Source: JBOFEH01 sp051650265 (GTDB lineage: Bacteria; Bacillota; Clostridia; Lachnospirales; Cellulosilyticaceae). Taken from it: DNA of 26,070 bases. Both the position numbers and the translations under genes were made by a program. This document shows, piece after piece, positions 16,461 to 23,140 of the stretch. The notes under the pieces were generated by a model. That model was given only the letters and a program-made list of their open reading frames with translations, had not been told where the DNA came from and searched no databases. The stretch spans positions 1 through 26,070 of the forward strand of contig JBOFIR010000134.1 of the NCBI GenBank assembly GCA_051650265.1, given 5' to 3'. How positions within the stretch are numbered: the first letter of the stretch is position 1; the number at the start of each line of letters is the position of its first letter.

Positions 16461-16805
16461 TTATCTCTTTACTAACTCTTTTTCTTGCTCTAGCGTACGT
16501 TGGTATGGACATCTTACAATAAAATTAGTATTTCTTAACTTTGAAGGTTTATTATTCTGCATCTCTATAAACTCCCACAATCTACAATACCTTTTCTCGA
16601 GTTCTCTTAACAATTCTCCATAAACTGGCTTAGGTTCTTGTTTTAAGTCCTTTATACGTTCTTCGATTCTCCCCATCATTTGCCCTACCTCTAAAACCAG
16701 CTCTTTGATAGTGTTCATCTCTAATTTCCCATTTATAGCTTTATCAGCCTTTAATATTACTCTTCTAGCATCTCTTTGTAACCATCTACATCGTACACCT
16801 ATCAT
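16461..16805 (-). CDS. Small protein of unknown function upstream of the helicase
   Basis: A 114-aa protein that I do not recognise. AAGGTGG precedes the ATG at 16805; a GTG four codons earlier overlaps that site and is less likely. The sequence is basic and helical, with a central segment (NTIKELVLEVGQMMGRIEERIKDL in part) that could form a coiled coil, then ELEKRYCRLWEFIEM. There is no signal peptide or membrane segment. It stops about 100 bases before the helicase start and could be partly co-transcribed with it, although the helicase has its own promoter. Some chance remains that it is not a gene. Confidence 0.5.
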   Translation of the reverse strand: MIGVRCRWLQRDARRVILKADKAINGKLEMNTIKELVLEVGQMMGRIEERIKDLKQEPKPVYGELLRELEKRYCRLWEFIEMQNNKPSKLRNTNFIVRCPYQRTLEQEKELVKR

Positions 16806-17008
16806 TATGCACACCACCTTAATACTTTTACAATTATCATATTACTTAACTAAATTGTCCTATTCTTATAGTCATCTGAAATTGAAGAGGCTCTGTCATG
16901 TTACCTTGCTAAGGAAATATAGGACATACGAGTTATTAAACTTTTTTATTAATCATACTTTTTTGTTGAAACATTATATCAGTAAATAAATTTATAGTTG
17001 TTAAAACA

Positions 17009-17037
17009 TTGACTTATGTAAATCTAAAGGTTATAAT
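17009..17037 (+). promoter_or_regulatory. Promoter of the lipoprotein gene
   Basis: TTGACT, 17 bases, TATAAT, 34 bases before the start codon: close to consensus sigma-A. Confidence 0.8.
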
Positions 17038-17070
17038 TTGCCAGTAAAAATATTGTTTTGGAGGTACTGC

Positions 17071-17565
17071 ATGAACACAAGAAAATTAGTATGGGTATTA
17101 TTATGTAGCCTAATGTTCGTAATGCTGTCTGGATGTGGATCAAAAAAAGATGAGGCCATTACAACATCCACTTTTATAATCTATGATGTAGATGTAAATG
17201 ATTACAAGACAACAGTATCTTCTACAGTAGAGATTCCAGATCAACTCTCTTTAGAAGAAAAAATACAGGCATTATGCAATACATTATCAAAGGTAAAATT
17301 TACACTTCCTATAGAGTTAGTGAGTATAGATGAAGTTGGAAAGAGAAAAATTGCGACTATCAATTTACGAGATGGTGAAGAAGGTAAGGTTTGGGGATCA
17401 TATTTCGCCGGTAGTACAGGCGCTGCAGTTAATGTAAAAGTTTTATCTTCAAGCCTATTACAGAAAGAATATGAAGGCGAGTGGATTGACGGTGTATGCT
17501 TCTTGCAAAATAATGAAATAATAGATGAGGATCATTGTAATCCTAGTGTTATTACATATAGATGA
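17071..17565 (+). CDS. Lipoprotein with a GerMN-like domain
   Basis: A 164-aa surface lipoprotein. The start at 17071 has TTGGAGG upstream; the in-frame sequence before it contains the promoter. The signal is MNTRK, a hydrophobic core and the lipobox LSGC with Cys22. The mature part shows EEKIQALCNTLSKVKF, KIATINLRD, FAGSTGAAVNVKVLSSSL and WIDGVCFLQNNEII, the layout of the GerMN domain found in spore germination and sporulation lipoproteins (GS.G block, then a long helix, then a V.f..dg strand). The match is by eye and moderate. It is a single-gene unit with its own promoter and a very strong terminator. A role in spore germination or the cell envelope is inferred only from the domain. Confidence 0.7.
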   Translation: MNTRKLVWVLLCSLMFVMLSGCGSKKDEAITTSTFIIYDVDVNDYKTTVSSTVEIPDQLSLEEKIQALCNTLSKVKFTLPIELVSIDEVGKRKIATINLRDGEEGKVWGSYFAGSTGAAVNVKVLSSSLLQKEYEGEWIDGVCFLQNNEIIDEDHCNPSVITYR

Positions 17566-17566
17566 G

Positions 17567-17612
17567 AAAATTATTAGAGACCCTGACTTCTGTCAGGGTC
17601 TCTAATAATTTT
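17567..17612 (+). terminator. Strong intrinsic terminator after the lipoprotein gene
   Basis: A perfect 21-base stem (17567-17587 with 17592-17612) with a TTCT loop, flanked by A-run and T-run, so it can work in both directions. Confidence 0.92.
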
Positions 17613-17745
17613 TAAAATAAAATTTTATTGGCGTGAGATCGTTTTGAATCCCAGCGAGTGTTTCAGCAGCATTGACTCTCCGTTCTAAAAAATTCTTGTA
17701 AAATCAATAATTCATCACCCTTGCTTGGTGAATTAACCGATTTCG
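17602..17745 (-). pseudogene. C-terminal relic of a regulator (MerR-like coiled coil)
   Basis: The minus strand reads GDELLILQEF, then after a one-base shift in a six-T tract continues LERRVNAAETLAGIQNDL, followed by TPIKFYFKNY and a stop at 17602-17604. The pattern R.....L...Q..L..I.F.....Y is that of the dimer coiled coil at the end of MerR-family regulators. No start, no DNA-binding part and a frameshift are all consistent with a relic. The stop lies inside the neighbouring terminator. The family call is an inference from a short pattern. Confidence 0.35.
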
Positions 17746-17790
17746 CTGATAGTATGCATAGGCCTACATTTAATGAAAATTTTTTAAGCT

Positions 17791-18777
17791 TTACTGATCT
17801 ATTTCTTTCAAAAATTTCTCTGCTCTTTCTGCTATTTCCTTTGCATAGGTTTGGTGCATGAGATGCGGATAGTCTACTAATTCAAACTTTACCTCATTCC
17901 CTAACTTTGCTAAATGTTTCTCTTGATAGGCCATACCATCTTCTTTGAGCTGCTTAGAAGTCATCTCAAGTGTAGGTTTTGAGATAATTTTGAGTACTGG
18001 AATACCATCTGGCACTGACACTGACTTCATCTCTTCAATGAATTGTGGCAATGCAATACCCATATTAATCATCGTATCGTTAAATGCTCTTTTGGTAAAA
18101 GTCTTAAGTAAACTCACTTCCTCTTCTGTATAGCCATTCTCTACCTTATAAGGAAGCGGTGCGATATTCACTTGAAATCTTGTAAATCCTACACTTTGAA
18201 GGAATTCACTGAGTTTGTAGACCCATCCTATAGATGGTGCCTTCTGATTCACTGCAACCGTTGGTGTACTATCAAGTAGCACCATCGCCGTTACTTCTTC
18301 TGGGTACTTAATCGCATAGTCTTCTGCAATCAATCCGCCCATTGAATGTGGCATAAAGATATAAGGCGCTTTAATGCCTGCTCCCTTTAAAGCGGCTCGT
18401 GTCTCTTCTGTCATGTTTGCTACTGTTCTCGGCTGATCTGTGCCACTACTAAAACCTACACCTTTATAATCACAAATAACCACTTGATACTGATCTGTAA
18501 GGGCTCTCATAAGTGGTCCATACTCTGCTTGTGGAAGACTTACCCCATAGCCTGCTAAGATCACGATCGTTTCCTCGCCATTACCTTCACTATACACATT
18601 GATTTGACCGCCATCTACTTCTACCATCTGCCCCTTAGGTACAAGTGTGGCATCTTCTTTTTTAAGTGCTGACTTATTGATAAAGTATCCTATAACCATT
18701 AATACTGCTATAATCCCTATAATGCTTCCTAAAACCATCATACATCTTTTCCCCTTTGACTTTTTATTTTTTGCCAT
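17791..18777 (-). CDS. Membrane-anchored alpha/beta hydrolase
   Basis: A 328-aa hydrolase with an uncleaved-looking N-terminal membrane anchor (basic start MAKNKKSKGKR, hydrophobic residues 13-32), so the catalytic domain is probably outside the cell. The fold is clear: VVICDYKGVGFS, the nucleophile elbow PHSMGG with Ser145, YAIKYPEEVTAMVLLDSTP, and the late YPHLMHQTYA that holds the catalytic His. The oxyanion region is ILAGYG. It follows an HTH regulator by 21 bases and forms a two-gene unit with it. The substrate cannot be told from sequence; esters, peptides or lactones are all possible for this class. Confidence 0.85.
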   Translation of the reverse strand: MAKNKKSKGKRCMMVLGSIIGIIAVLMVIGYFINKSALKKEDATLVPKGQMVEVDGGQINVYSEGNGEETIVILAGYGVSLPQAEYGPLMRALTDQYQVVICDYKGVGFSSGTDQPRTVANMTEETRAALKGAGIKAPYIFMPHSMGGLIAEDYAIKYPEEVTAMVLLDSTPTVAVNQKAPSIGWVYKLSEFLQSVGFTRFQVNIAPLPYKVENGYTEEEVSLLKTFTKRAFNDTMINMGIALPQFIEEMKSVSVPDGIPVLKIISKPTLEMTSKQLKEDGMAYQEKHLAKLGNEVKFELVDYPHLMHQTYAKEIAERAEKFLKEIDQ

Positions 18778-18798
18778 TACAATCTCCCCTTCTAAAAT

Positions 18799-19305
18799 TT
18801 ACTTGTTTGTATAAGGAGAGGATATGGTGGATAACTGCCTGAGTTTCCTATCAGGTGTCTTCTCTAATTCTAGGTATTTCGCCATAACTGCCCCTACCTC
18901 ACCGATCATCCTTCCATATTCATCATCTGTAAGGTTAAATGTAGCTGTTCTCATAAAAAGCATATCCGCCTGTGGGTTTGCCCCATCTCCTGCAAAGTAA
19001 CGCTCAAACCGCGTCATAATCTCTAGCATGAACTGCATCGTTACCTGACTTGGTGACTGCTCCGCATAGGCATTCGCTTGTGTATTGATTGCATAGACTT
19101 TTTCTACTGTGCCCCGAATTTTATTTTCCTGTATCACTTTAATCAGTGTGGCATCTTCCAATGTATTGATGTGTCTATAAAGCGTCGTTCTTGGTACATC
19201 ATCCATCACTTCCACTAACTCTTTAGCTGTTGCGGATGGATGTAACATCAGATGCTGAAGAATACGCATTCTTATAGGATTTAATGTAGCTTTTGATAGA
19301 CTCAT
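18799..19305 (-). CDS. Winged-helix transcriptional regulator (ArsR-like HTH)
   Basis: A 168-aa regulator. The N-terminal winged helix is clear: NPIRMRILQHLMLHPSATAKELVEVM, then PRTTLYRHINTLEDATLIKVI as recognition helix and wing, at about residues 9-60. The C-terminal 90 residues are helical (FMLEIMTRFERYF, DEYGRMIGEVGAVM) and may bind a ligand or dimerise. It is first in a unit with the alpha/beta hydrolase. A palindrome in its own promoter (19344-19361) suggests self-control. Confidence 0.85.
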   Translation of the reverse strand: MSLSKATLNPIRMRILQHLMLHPSATAKELVEVMDDVPRTTLYRHINTLEDATLIKVIQENKIRGTVEKVYAINTQANAYAEQSPSQVTMQFMLEIMTRFERYFAGDGANPQADMLFMRTATFNLTDDEYGRMIGEVGAVMAKYLELEKTPDRKLRQLSTISSPYTNK

Positions 19306-19338
19306 TATCTTTTGCCCCTTTCATTAGTTCCACTTATG

Positions 19339-19366
19339 ATTATAATACCATTTATGGAATTGTAAA
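19339..19366 (-). promoter_or_regulatory. Promoter of the regulator/hydrolase unit with internal palindrome
   Basis: On the minus strand TTTACA, 16 bases, TATAAT. The spacer is AATTCCAT-AA-ATGGTATT (19344-19361), a palindrome with one mismatch, placed as a repressor site would be. Confidence 0.65.
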
Positions 19367-19489
19367 TACCTTTTTTGAAATTTCTAAAAATATATTAAAT
19401 CTCAAAATGTTGCAACTTGAAATCTATAGTCTACAAGCAAATTCATGTTATACTAGAGTATATTATATTTTGTTTAGGAGGTAGAAACG

Positions 19490-19672
19490 ATGAAATGGGA
19501 GAGCGGTGTACCGTTTTACAAACAAATTTCTTTTTGGGTAGGAACAACTGTATTCTTTTTCTTACTCGCACTTTTATCTAGAAACAAAAATCAGGTGATT
19601 ATTTGTGGCAATGCGAATGGCAGTGCCAACGATACCAAGCAAGATGCTTGTCCTGATGGACAATGTGATTAG
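19490..19672 (+). CDS. Small single-pass membrane protein with C-terminal cysteines
   Basis: A 60-aa protein with a consensus TTTAGGAGG ribosome binding site 8 bases before the ATG, and an intrinsic terminator 17 bases after the stop, so it is a convincing short gene. Residues 13-31 (FWVGTTVFFFLLALLSR in part) form one membrane helix. The 28-residue tail is polar and carries three cysteines (Cys39, Cys54, Cys59), including CPDGQC at the end. I do not recognise a family. The charge pattern suggests an outward-facing tail is possible but not certain. Confidence 0.7.
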   Translation: MKWESGVPFYKQISFWVGTTVFFFLLALLSRNKNQVIICGNANGSANDTKQDACPDGQCD

Positions 19673-19688
19673 CCAGCATCTGGCACTT

Positions 19689-19726
19689 AAAAAGGGTCTC
19701 AGATTTTCATAATCTGTGCCCTTTTT
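19689..19726. terminator. Bidirectional terminator between the small membrane protein and hisS
   Basis: AAAAAGGG and CCCTTTTT enclose an inner CAGATT/AATCTG stem with small internal mismatches. The T-run and A-run allow use by both convergent genes; on the minus strand it overlaps the last hisS codons. Confidence 0.8.
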
Positions 19727-21071
19727 CACTAAGCCATGCATCTCTATCCACTTTTATTTGCTCACCTGTCTTCATATTTTTTACAACTAACTTTCCTTCT
19801 TTTAGTTCATCTTCCCCTACGATAACAACCATTGCTATTTCCTTTGTATCAGCATATTTCAACTGTTTCTTGAGAGAATCCTGATTCAAATATATTTCTG
19901 ACTTAATCCCTTGCCTTTGTAATACTTGATTGATCTCTATACATTCTTTTAAAGTATTACCTAACGCAATCAGAAGATAACTGCTTTCCTCTGCTAAACT
20001 ATAATTTTCTAAAAAGCCTATCTCCTTGAGTACAAAAAACAATCTTGTGATCCCGATAGATATGCCCACCCCTGGCATCTTGATATCTGTATAGAGCGCT
20101 GCTAAATCGTCGTATCTCCCACCTGAGCATATGGAGCCATAGCCTTCACTGCCTTCAATTATCGTTTCAAATATAGTTCCTGTATAATAATCAAGGCCTC
20201 TAACTATTTTTAATGCTATCTTAAAGTTTTGATCTTCTACACCTAACCATTTTAATGTATTCACAACTTCTTCTAATTCATTGATACCTTGTAGCATTTT
20301 CAAGTAACCCCTTACCTTTGGCTCCACTTCGTCCGTACCCAATGGCATTTTCAACCTTTCAGCCATCGCCCTCAGTTGTTGTATCCTATACGCTGTATCA
20401 CCTGATATTTGGAGCAGGTCCGCAATATACGTACAATCCGATTGGCCAATCAAAGTTTCTATTTCTCTTAGGCAATTCTCTCTACCTACCTTATCGTACT
20501 TATCAATCGCTCCCATGACCTCTTGCCCGCATGCTATCCCCAGCCATTCAAGGAGCCCTGATAAAATCTTACGATTGCTAATCTGAAATACGTAATTGTC
20601 TAGCCCAATACTTTGAAATGCTTGAGCTGCTAAACTCATGACAAACGCATCATTGGCAATAGCTAGTTTGATTGGATTCACAATATCTATATCCAGTTGA
20701 TAAAACTCTCTATATCTTCCCTTCTGATTTCTCTCGCCTCTGTAAACTTTCCCAATTTGGTAACGCTTAAAAGGAAATGTAAGTTCATTCATATTTTGTA
20801 CCACATAACGTGCAAAAGGTACTGTCAAATCAAATCTCAATGCCTGCTTCGTTTTTTCTTTATCGATACGATACACCTGTTTCTCTGTCTCTCCCGCTGA
20901 CTTTGCTAATAGGATCTCTTCTTTTTCAATAAGTGGTGTATCCATAGGCATACATCCATTCTGCTCATAAACTCTTATCATTTTAGCTACTATATCATTA
21001 AAGATCATCTGCTGCTTGGGACAGAGTTCCATAAATCCTGATAATATAGATGGCTTTATTTTCTTTTTCAT
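19707..21071 (-). CDS. hisS: Histidyl-tRNA synthetase
   Basis: Class II aminoacyl-tRNA synthetase that charges tRNA-His (454 aa). The start at 21071 is chosen because AGAGGAG lies 8 bases before it; an earlier in-frame GTG sits in the leader terminator. Class II motifs are visible: DTPLIE, ETEKQVYR, LRFDLTVPFARYV (motif 1 region and ATP/His contacts), motif 2 RYQIGKVYRGERNQKGR followed by YREFYQ, the histidine-specific IVRGLDYYTGTIFE, and motif 3 GVGISIGITRLF. The C-terminal anticodon-binding domain ends with VVKNMKTGEQIKV. The N-terminus (PSILSGFMELCPKQQ) is of the shorter variant rather than the common GTRDILP form, so this may be a second copy besides a housekeeping enzyme. It is controlled by a His-codon leader. 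Confidence 0.93.
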   Translation of the reverse strand: MKKKIKPSILSGFMELCPKQQMIFNDIVAKMIRVYEQNGCMPMDTPLIEKEEILLAKSAGETEKQVYRIDKEKTKQALRFDLTVPFARYVVQNMNELTFPFKRYQIGKVYRGERNQKGRYREFYQLDIDIVNPIKLAIANDAFVMSLAAQAFQSIGLDNYVFQISNRKILSGLLEWLGIACGQEVMGAIDKYDKVGRENCLREIETLIGQSDCTYIADLLQISGDTAYRIQQLRAMAERLKMPLGTDEVEPKVRGYLKMLQGINELEEVVNTLKWLGVEDQNFKIALKIVRGLDYYTGTIFETIIEGSEGYGSICSGGRYDDLAALYTDIKMPGVGISIGITRLFFVLKEIGFLENYSLAEESSYLLIALGNTLKECIEINQVLQRQGIKSEIYLNQDSLKKQLKYADTKEIAMVVIVGEDELKEGKLVVKNMKTGEQIKVDRDAWLSEKGHRL

Positions 21072-21096
21072 ATTCATCTCTCCTCTAATTTTGGAT

Positions 21097-21133
21097 AATA
21101 AAAAATGCACATAGGCGTTGTACCTACATGCAT
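21097..21133 (-). terminator. Leader terminator upstream of hisS
   Basis: On the minus strand an 11-base stem with two G-U pairs (21123-21133 with 21105-21115) and a 7-base loop is followed by TTTTTTATT. It stands 26 bases before the hisS start codon, downstream of the leader peptide, as an attenuation terminator should. Confidence 0.8.
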
Positions 21134-21158
21134 TGATCCGCTCCTAAAAGAGGGTGTT

Positions 21159-21303
21159 GAATTATGAATTCAAATCATCACAGTAGATACAAGCCTAACG
21201 TTAAATAGACTTGTATCTACCAAATCAAATTGGTGACCCAAGCCCTACTTGTGATGATGATGTAATTGAGCAGTTACTACTAATCGTTTTGAATTCATAA
21301 TTC
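21159..21303 (-). ncRNA. hisS leader RNA with three nested long-range pairings
   Basis: A 35-base stretch (21159-21193) is complementary in three consecutive blocks to upstream RNA: 21288-21303 (16 bases, over the leader peptide start), 21250-21258 (9 bases, over the His codons) and 21210-21220 (11 bases, an inner hairpin). All pairs are Watson-Crick and nested. This places both the start site and the His codons of the leader peptide in a switchable fold. No T-box motif (AGGGTGGNACCGCG) was found. Confidence 0.7.
21245..21298 (-). CDS. Histidine leader peptide of hisS
   Basis: A 17-aa open frame, MNSKRLVVTAQLHHHHK, with GGAGGG 4-5 bases before the ATG and a TAG stop. Four consecutive His codons (CAT CAT CAT CAC, 21251-21262) near the end are the hallmark of leader peptides that sense charged tRNA-His, as in the enterobacterial his operon. 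It lies 30 bases after the promoter -10 and before the leader terminator. The peptide itself probably has no other function; ribosome position on the His codons would decide the fold downstream. Confidence 0.82.
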   Translation of the reverse strand: MNSKRLVVTAQLHHHHK

Positions 21304-21327
21304 CCTCCGTGTCTTAAATTTTCACTT

Positions 21328-21356
21328 ATTATACCTCTTAAATAAGTGTTTTTCAA
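21328..21356 (-). promoter_or_regulatory. Promoter of the hisS leader
   Basis: On the minus strand TTGAAA, 17 bases, TATAAT. It is near consensus and drives the leader peptide and hisS. Confidence 0.82.
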
Positions 21357-21378
21357 TATTTATTTTATATTTAAAAAG

Positions 21379-21403
21379 AGGCTCATCACCATGAACTGTG
21401 CTT
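21379..21403 (+). repeat. Possible left end of the ISL3-type element
   Basis: GGCTCATCACCATGAACTGTG, starting at 21380 with a preceding G, resembles the GGCTC/GGGTC ends of ISL3 elements and lies about 100 bases before the transposase start. No matching inverted copy was found after the relic, so the right end is lost. Confidence 0.35.
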
Positions 21404-21497
21404 GACAAACTAAATACCAAATTTTACAGATGAAAAATGCACCCGTTGTCCTGTACTCTTGTAAGTGCGAACAAAACTAGAGACTGGGGGACTTCGG

Positions 21498-21836
21498 ATG
21501 CACTTACATGATATCAATACACTACTTAATCTTCAAGGGGTTATGATCACAGATATTTCTAAACCTAGACACGTAAGGCATTTGCCGATTTGGGGCAACA
21601 TTACCACACTCATTTTGCCTATCATTAGGCTATCTTGTAAATGCTGCAACTTAAATTTCACATGGATCTATAGCTTTGTAGCTCTAAAATCTAGATATAG
21701 CAACGACTTCAAACAAGAACTCTCTGATGCGCTTGATGGTGCTACGGTTAAACAAGCGTACTGGTTCAAAGAACAACTTATTCACTGGTATGACTATGCT
21801 AATAAAGGCAACGCCCTGTATTTACTTGATAAATGA
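21498..21836 (+). pseudogene. ISL3-family transposase relic with internal deletions
   Basis: A 112-residue frame that looks like an ISL3 transposase with parts removed. MHLHDINTLLNLQGVMITDI matches the usual start (LLGLQGV). It jumps to RHVRHLPIWGNITTLILPIIR and LSCKCCNLNFTW, the end of the zinc-binding domain. KSRYSNDFKQEL follows, and then GATVKQAYWFKEQLIHWYDYANKG, from the far C-terminal region. The first zinc cysteines and the whole DDE catalytic core are absent, yet the frame stays open. It cannot transpose. GGGGGAC before the ATG is the old ribosome binding site. The relic begins just upstream of the hisS promoter. Nothing else is recognised between it and 21927. Confidence 0.7.
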
Positions 21837-21926
21837 ATAGATGAATTCACTATAATATACGGTGCATTACCAACTATAAATAAGCGTTATAAAATCCCAA
21901 TAATCCAGCACATTGTCTTATCAATT

Positions 21927-23117
21927 TCAATAAACATTTTCCTGTCGTACATACTCTACCTGACAATCTATCCCTAACACCTTTAGGCCATCAGATGATA
22001 CATATGCTCTTTCATCAAATATTGCACTATTGCTAGCACCTAATATGAGTGATTTGCCGTTGTACGATAACTTATTGGTCTTGGTATCTACTTTTTCTAA
22101 TTGTACTGGGACAATCCCCATAAGATTTCTCACTGGGACGTACTGACAACCCTTGCTAGTGTATGCAAAATCTAATGCGACTTGCTTGCTACCTATTGTA
22201 AGCTGGGCTACAGGTTCTTGTTTACTTTCTTCTAAGTTTAACACCATTAATGATTGTATATCCAAGCCTTTTGGTAAGGGTACGATACCTGTCTTGCCGT
22301 CTGTTTGTTGTTGGTATCTAAGCGCCATTGCTTCTGCTTCTTGACTCGTAAGTATCTTAATGGCTTTGGTTTCGGTATCATATGTTTTTTGAGTGCCATT
22401 GTCTCCATACCAAATTTTGTTTTCGTCTCTTAAATAACATGCGCCATGGCCACTATCTATACGCTCACTTATCTGAGTCATAGGATCATATCTTAGCATC
22501 TCAGGCTTGTAATGATCTGTAACTTTTCGTTGTACGAGTAGTGTCCCATCCTCTAGCCATAGTACATAAGGAATCACAAGCTCTGACTGCACTTCTTTGA
22601 TTTCCCCAGTCTCATTATTCTTGATAAATAGTACTTCTCTGTAGCCATTGGTATACGCTGATCCATATTCTCTCTTGACCATAGCTCCCCACTTCTTATC
22701 AGGAGAATTCACAAATCCTCCCTGTGATGTCTGATACTTCTCTAAGTCAAGTTTTTCTGCTCTCTTGGTCTCATCATTAAACAGTAATATCTCATCTGCT
22801 AGCTCATCTTTATAAGCTTTTACATATTTGCCCTGTAATCTCACACATTTGTTCTCATCAGTTTCATTGGGGTCATATACAACGACACGTTCTTCCCATA
22901 CTTCTGGGTTCATCTCTATGGAGTAGACCCACCATCCTGTAGTTTCATCTTGATAAGCCGTATAATCTTTTTCCCCTACGATTCGTTCTGCTTCTGATTT
23001 TTGGAGTGCATCGTATCTTGGCAAATCACACGTAAGCTTACTATTCTCTATTGCGCTTACTGACATTCCCATAGACAATACCATACACATCATACCCACT
23101 TGCCATACTCTTTTCAT
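21927..23117 (-). CDS. Secreted protein with a C-terminal copper amine oxidase N1-like domain
   Basis: A 396-aa exported protein. MKRVWQVGMMCMVLSMGMSVSA is a Sec signal peptide with a likely cut after VSA. The middle (about 60-290) has repeated beta-strand pairs with Asp/Gly turns (VVVYDPNETDE, EILLFNDETK, VLFIKNNETGEI, VLWLEDGTLLV, MLRYDPMTQ), suggesting a beta-propeller. The end (about 305-390) resembles the N1 domain of copper amine oxidase that clostridia use as a wall-associated module: FAYTSKGCQYVPVRNL, LSYNGKSLILG, and the final YVSSDGLKVLGI. It is the last gene of the methyltransferase/radical SAM unit, 23 bases after it, so it may be the modified or partner protein, or an accessory. 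No enzyme motif was seen. Confidence 0.72.
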   Translation of the reverse strand: MKRVWQVGMMCMVLSMGMSVSAIENSKLTCDLPRYDALQKSEAERIVGEKDYTAYQDETTGWWVYSIEMNPEVWEERVVVYDPNETDENKCVRLQGKYVKAYKDELADEILLFNDETKRAEKLDLEKYQTSQGGFVNSPDKKWGAMVKREYGSAYTNGYREVLFIKNNETGEIKEVQSELVIPYVLWLEDGTLLVQRKVTDHYKPEMLRYDPMTQISERIDSGHGACYLRDENKIWYGDNGTQKTYDTETKAIKILTSQEAEAMALRYQQQTDGKTGIVPLPKGLDIQSLMVLNLEESKQEPVAQLTIGSKQVALDFAYTSKGCQYVPVRNLMGIVPVQLEKVDTKTNKLSYNGKSLILGASNSAIFDERAYVSSDGLKVLGIDCQVEYVRQENVY

Positions 23118-23140
23118 AGCTATTCCCCTTTACTCATATT

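Noticed and set aside
16705..16989. Plus-strand 94-aa open frame
   Set aside because: No ribosome binding site or family resemblance; it overlaps the opposite-strand small gene and runs into AT-rich intergenic DNA.
19672..19684. GCCAG-CAT-CTGGC mini-hairpin after the small membrane protein
   Set aside because: Only 5 base pairs and no T-run; the larger hairpin at 19689-19726 is the terminator.
21072..21356. T-box riboswitch upstream of hisS
   Set aside because: The expected AGGGTGGNACCGCG element and the specifier-loop layout are absent; the His-codon peptide explains the leader better.
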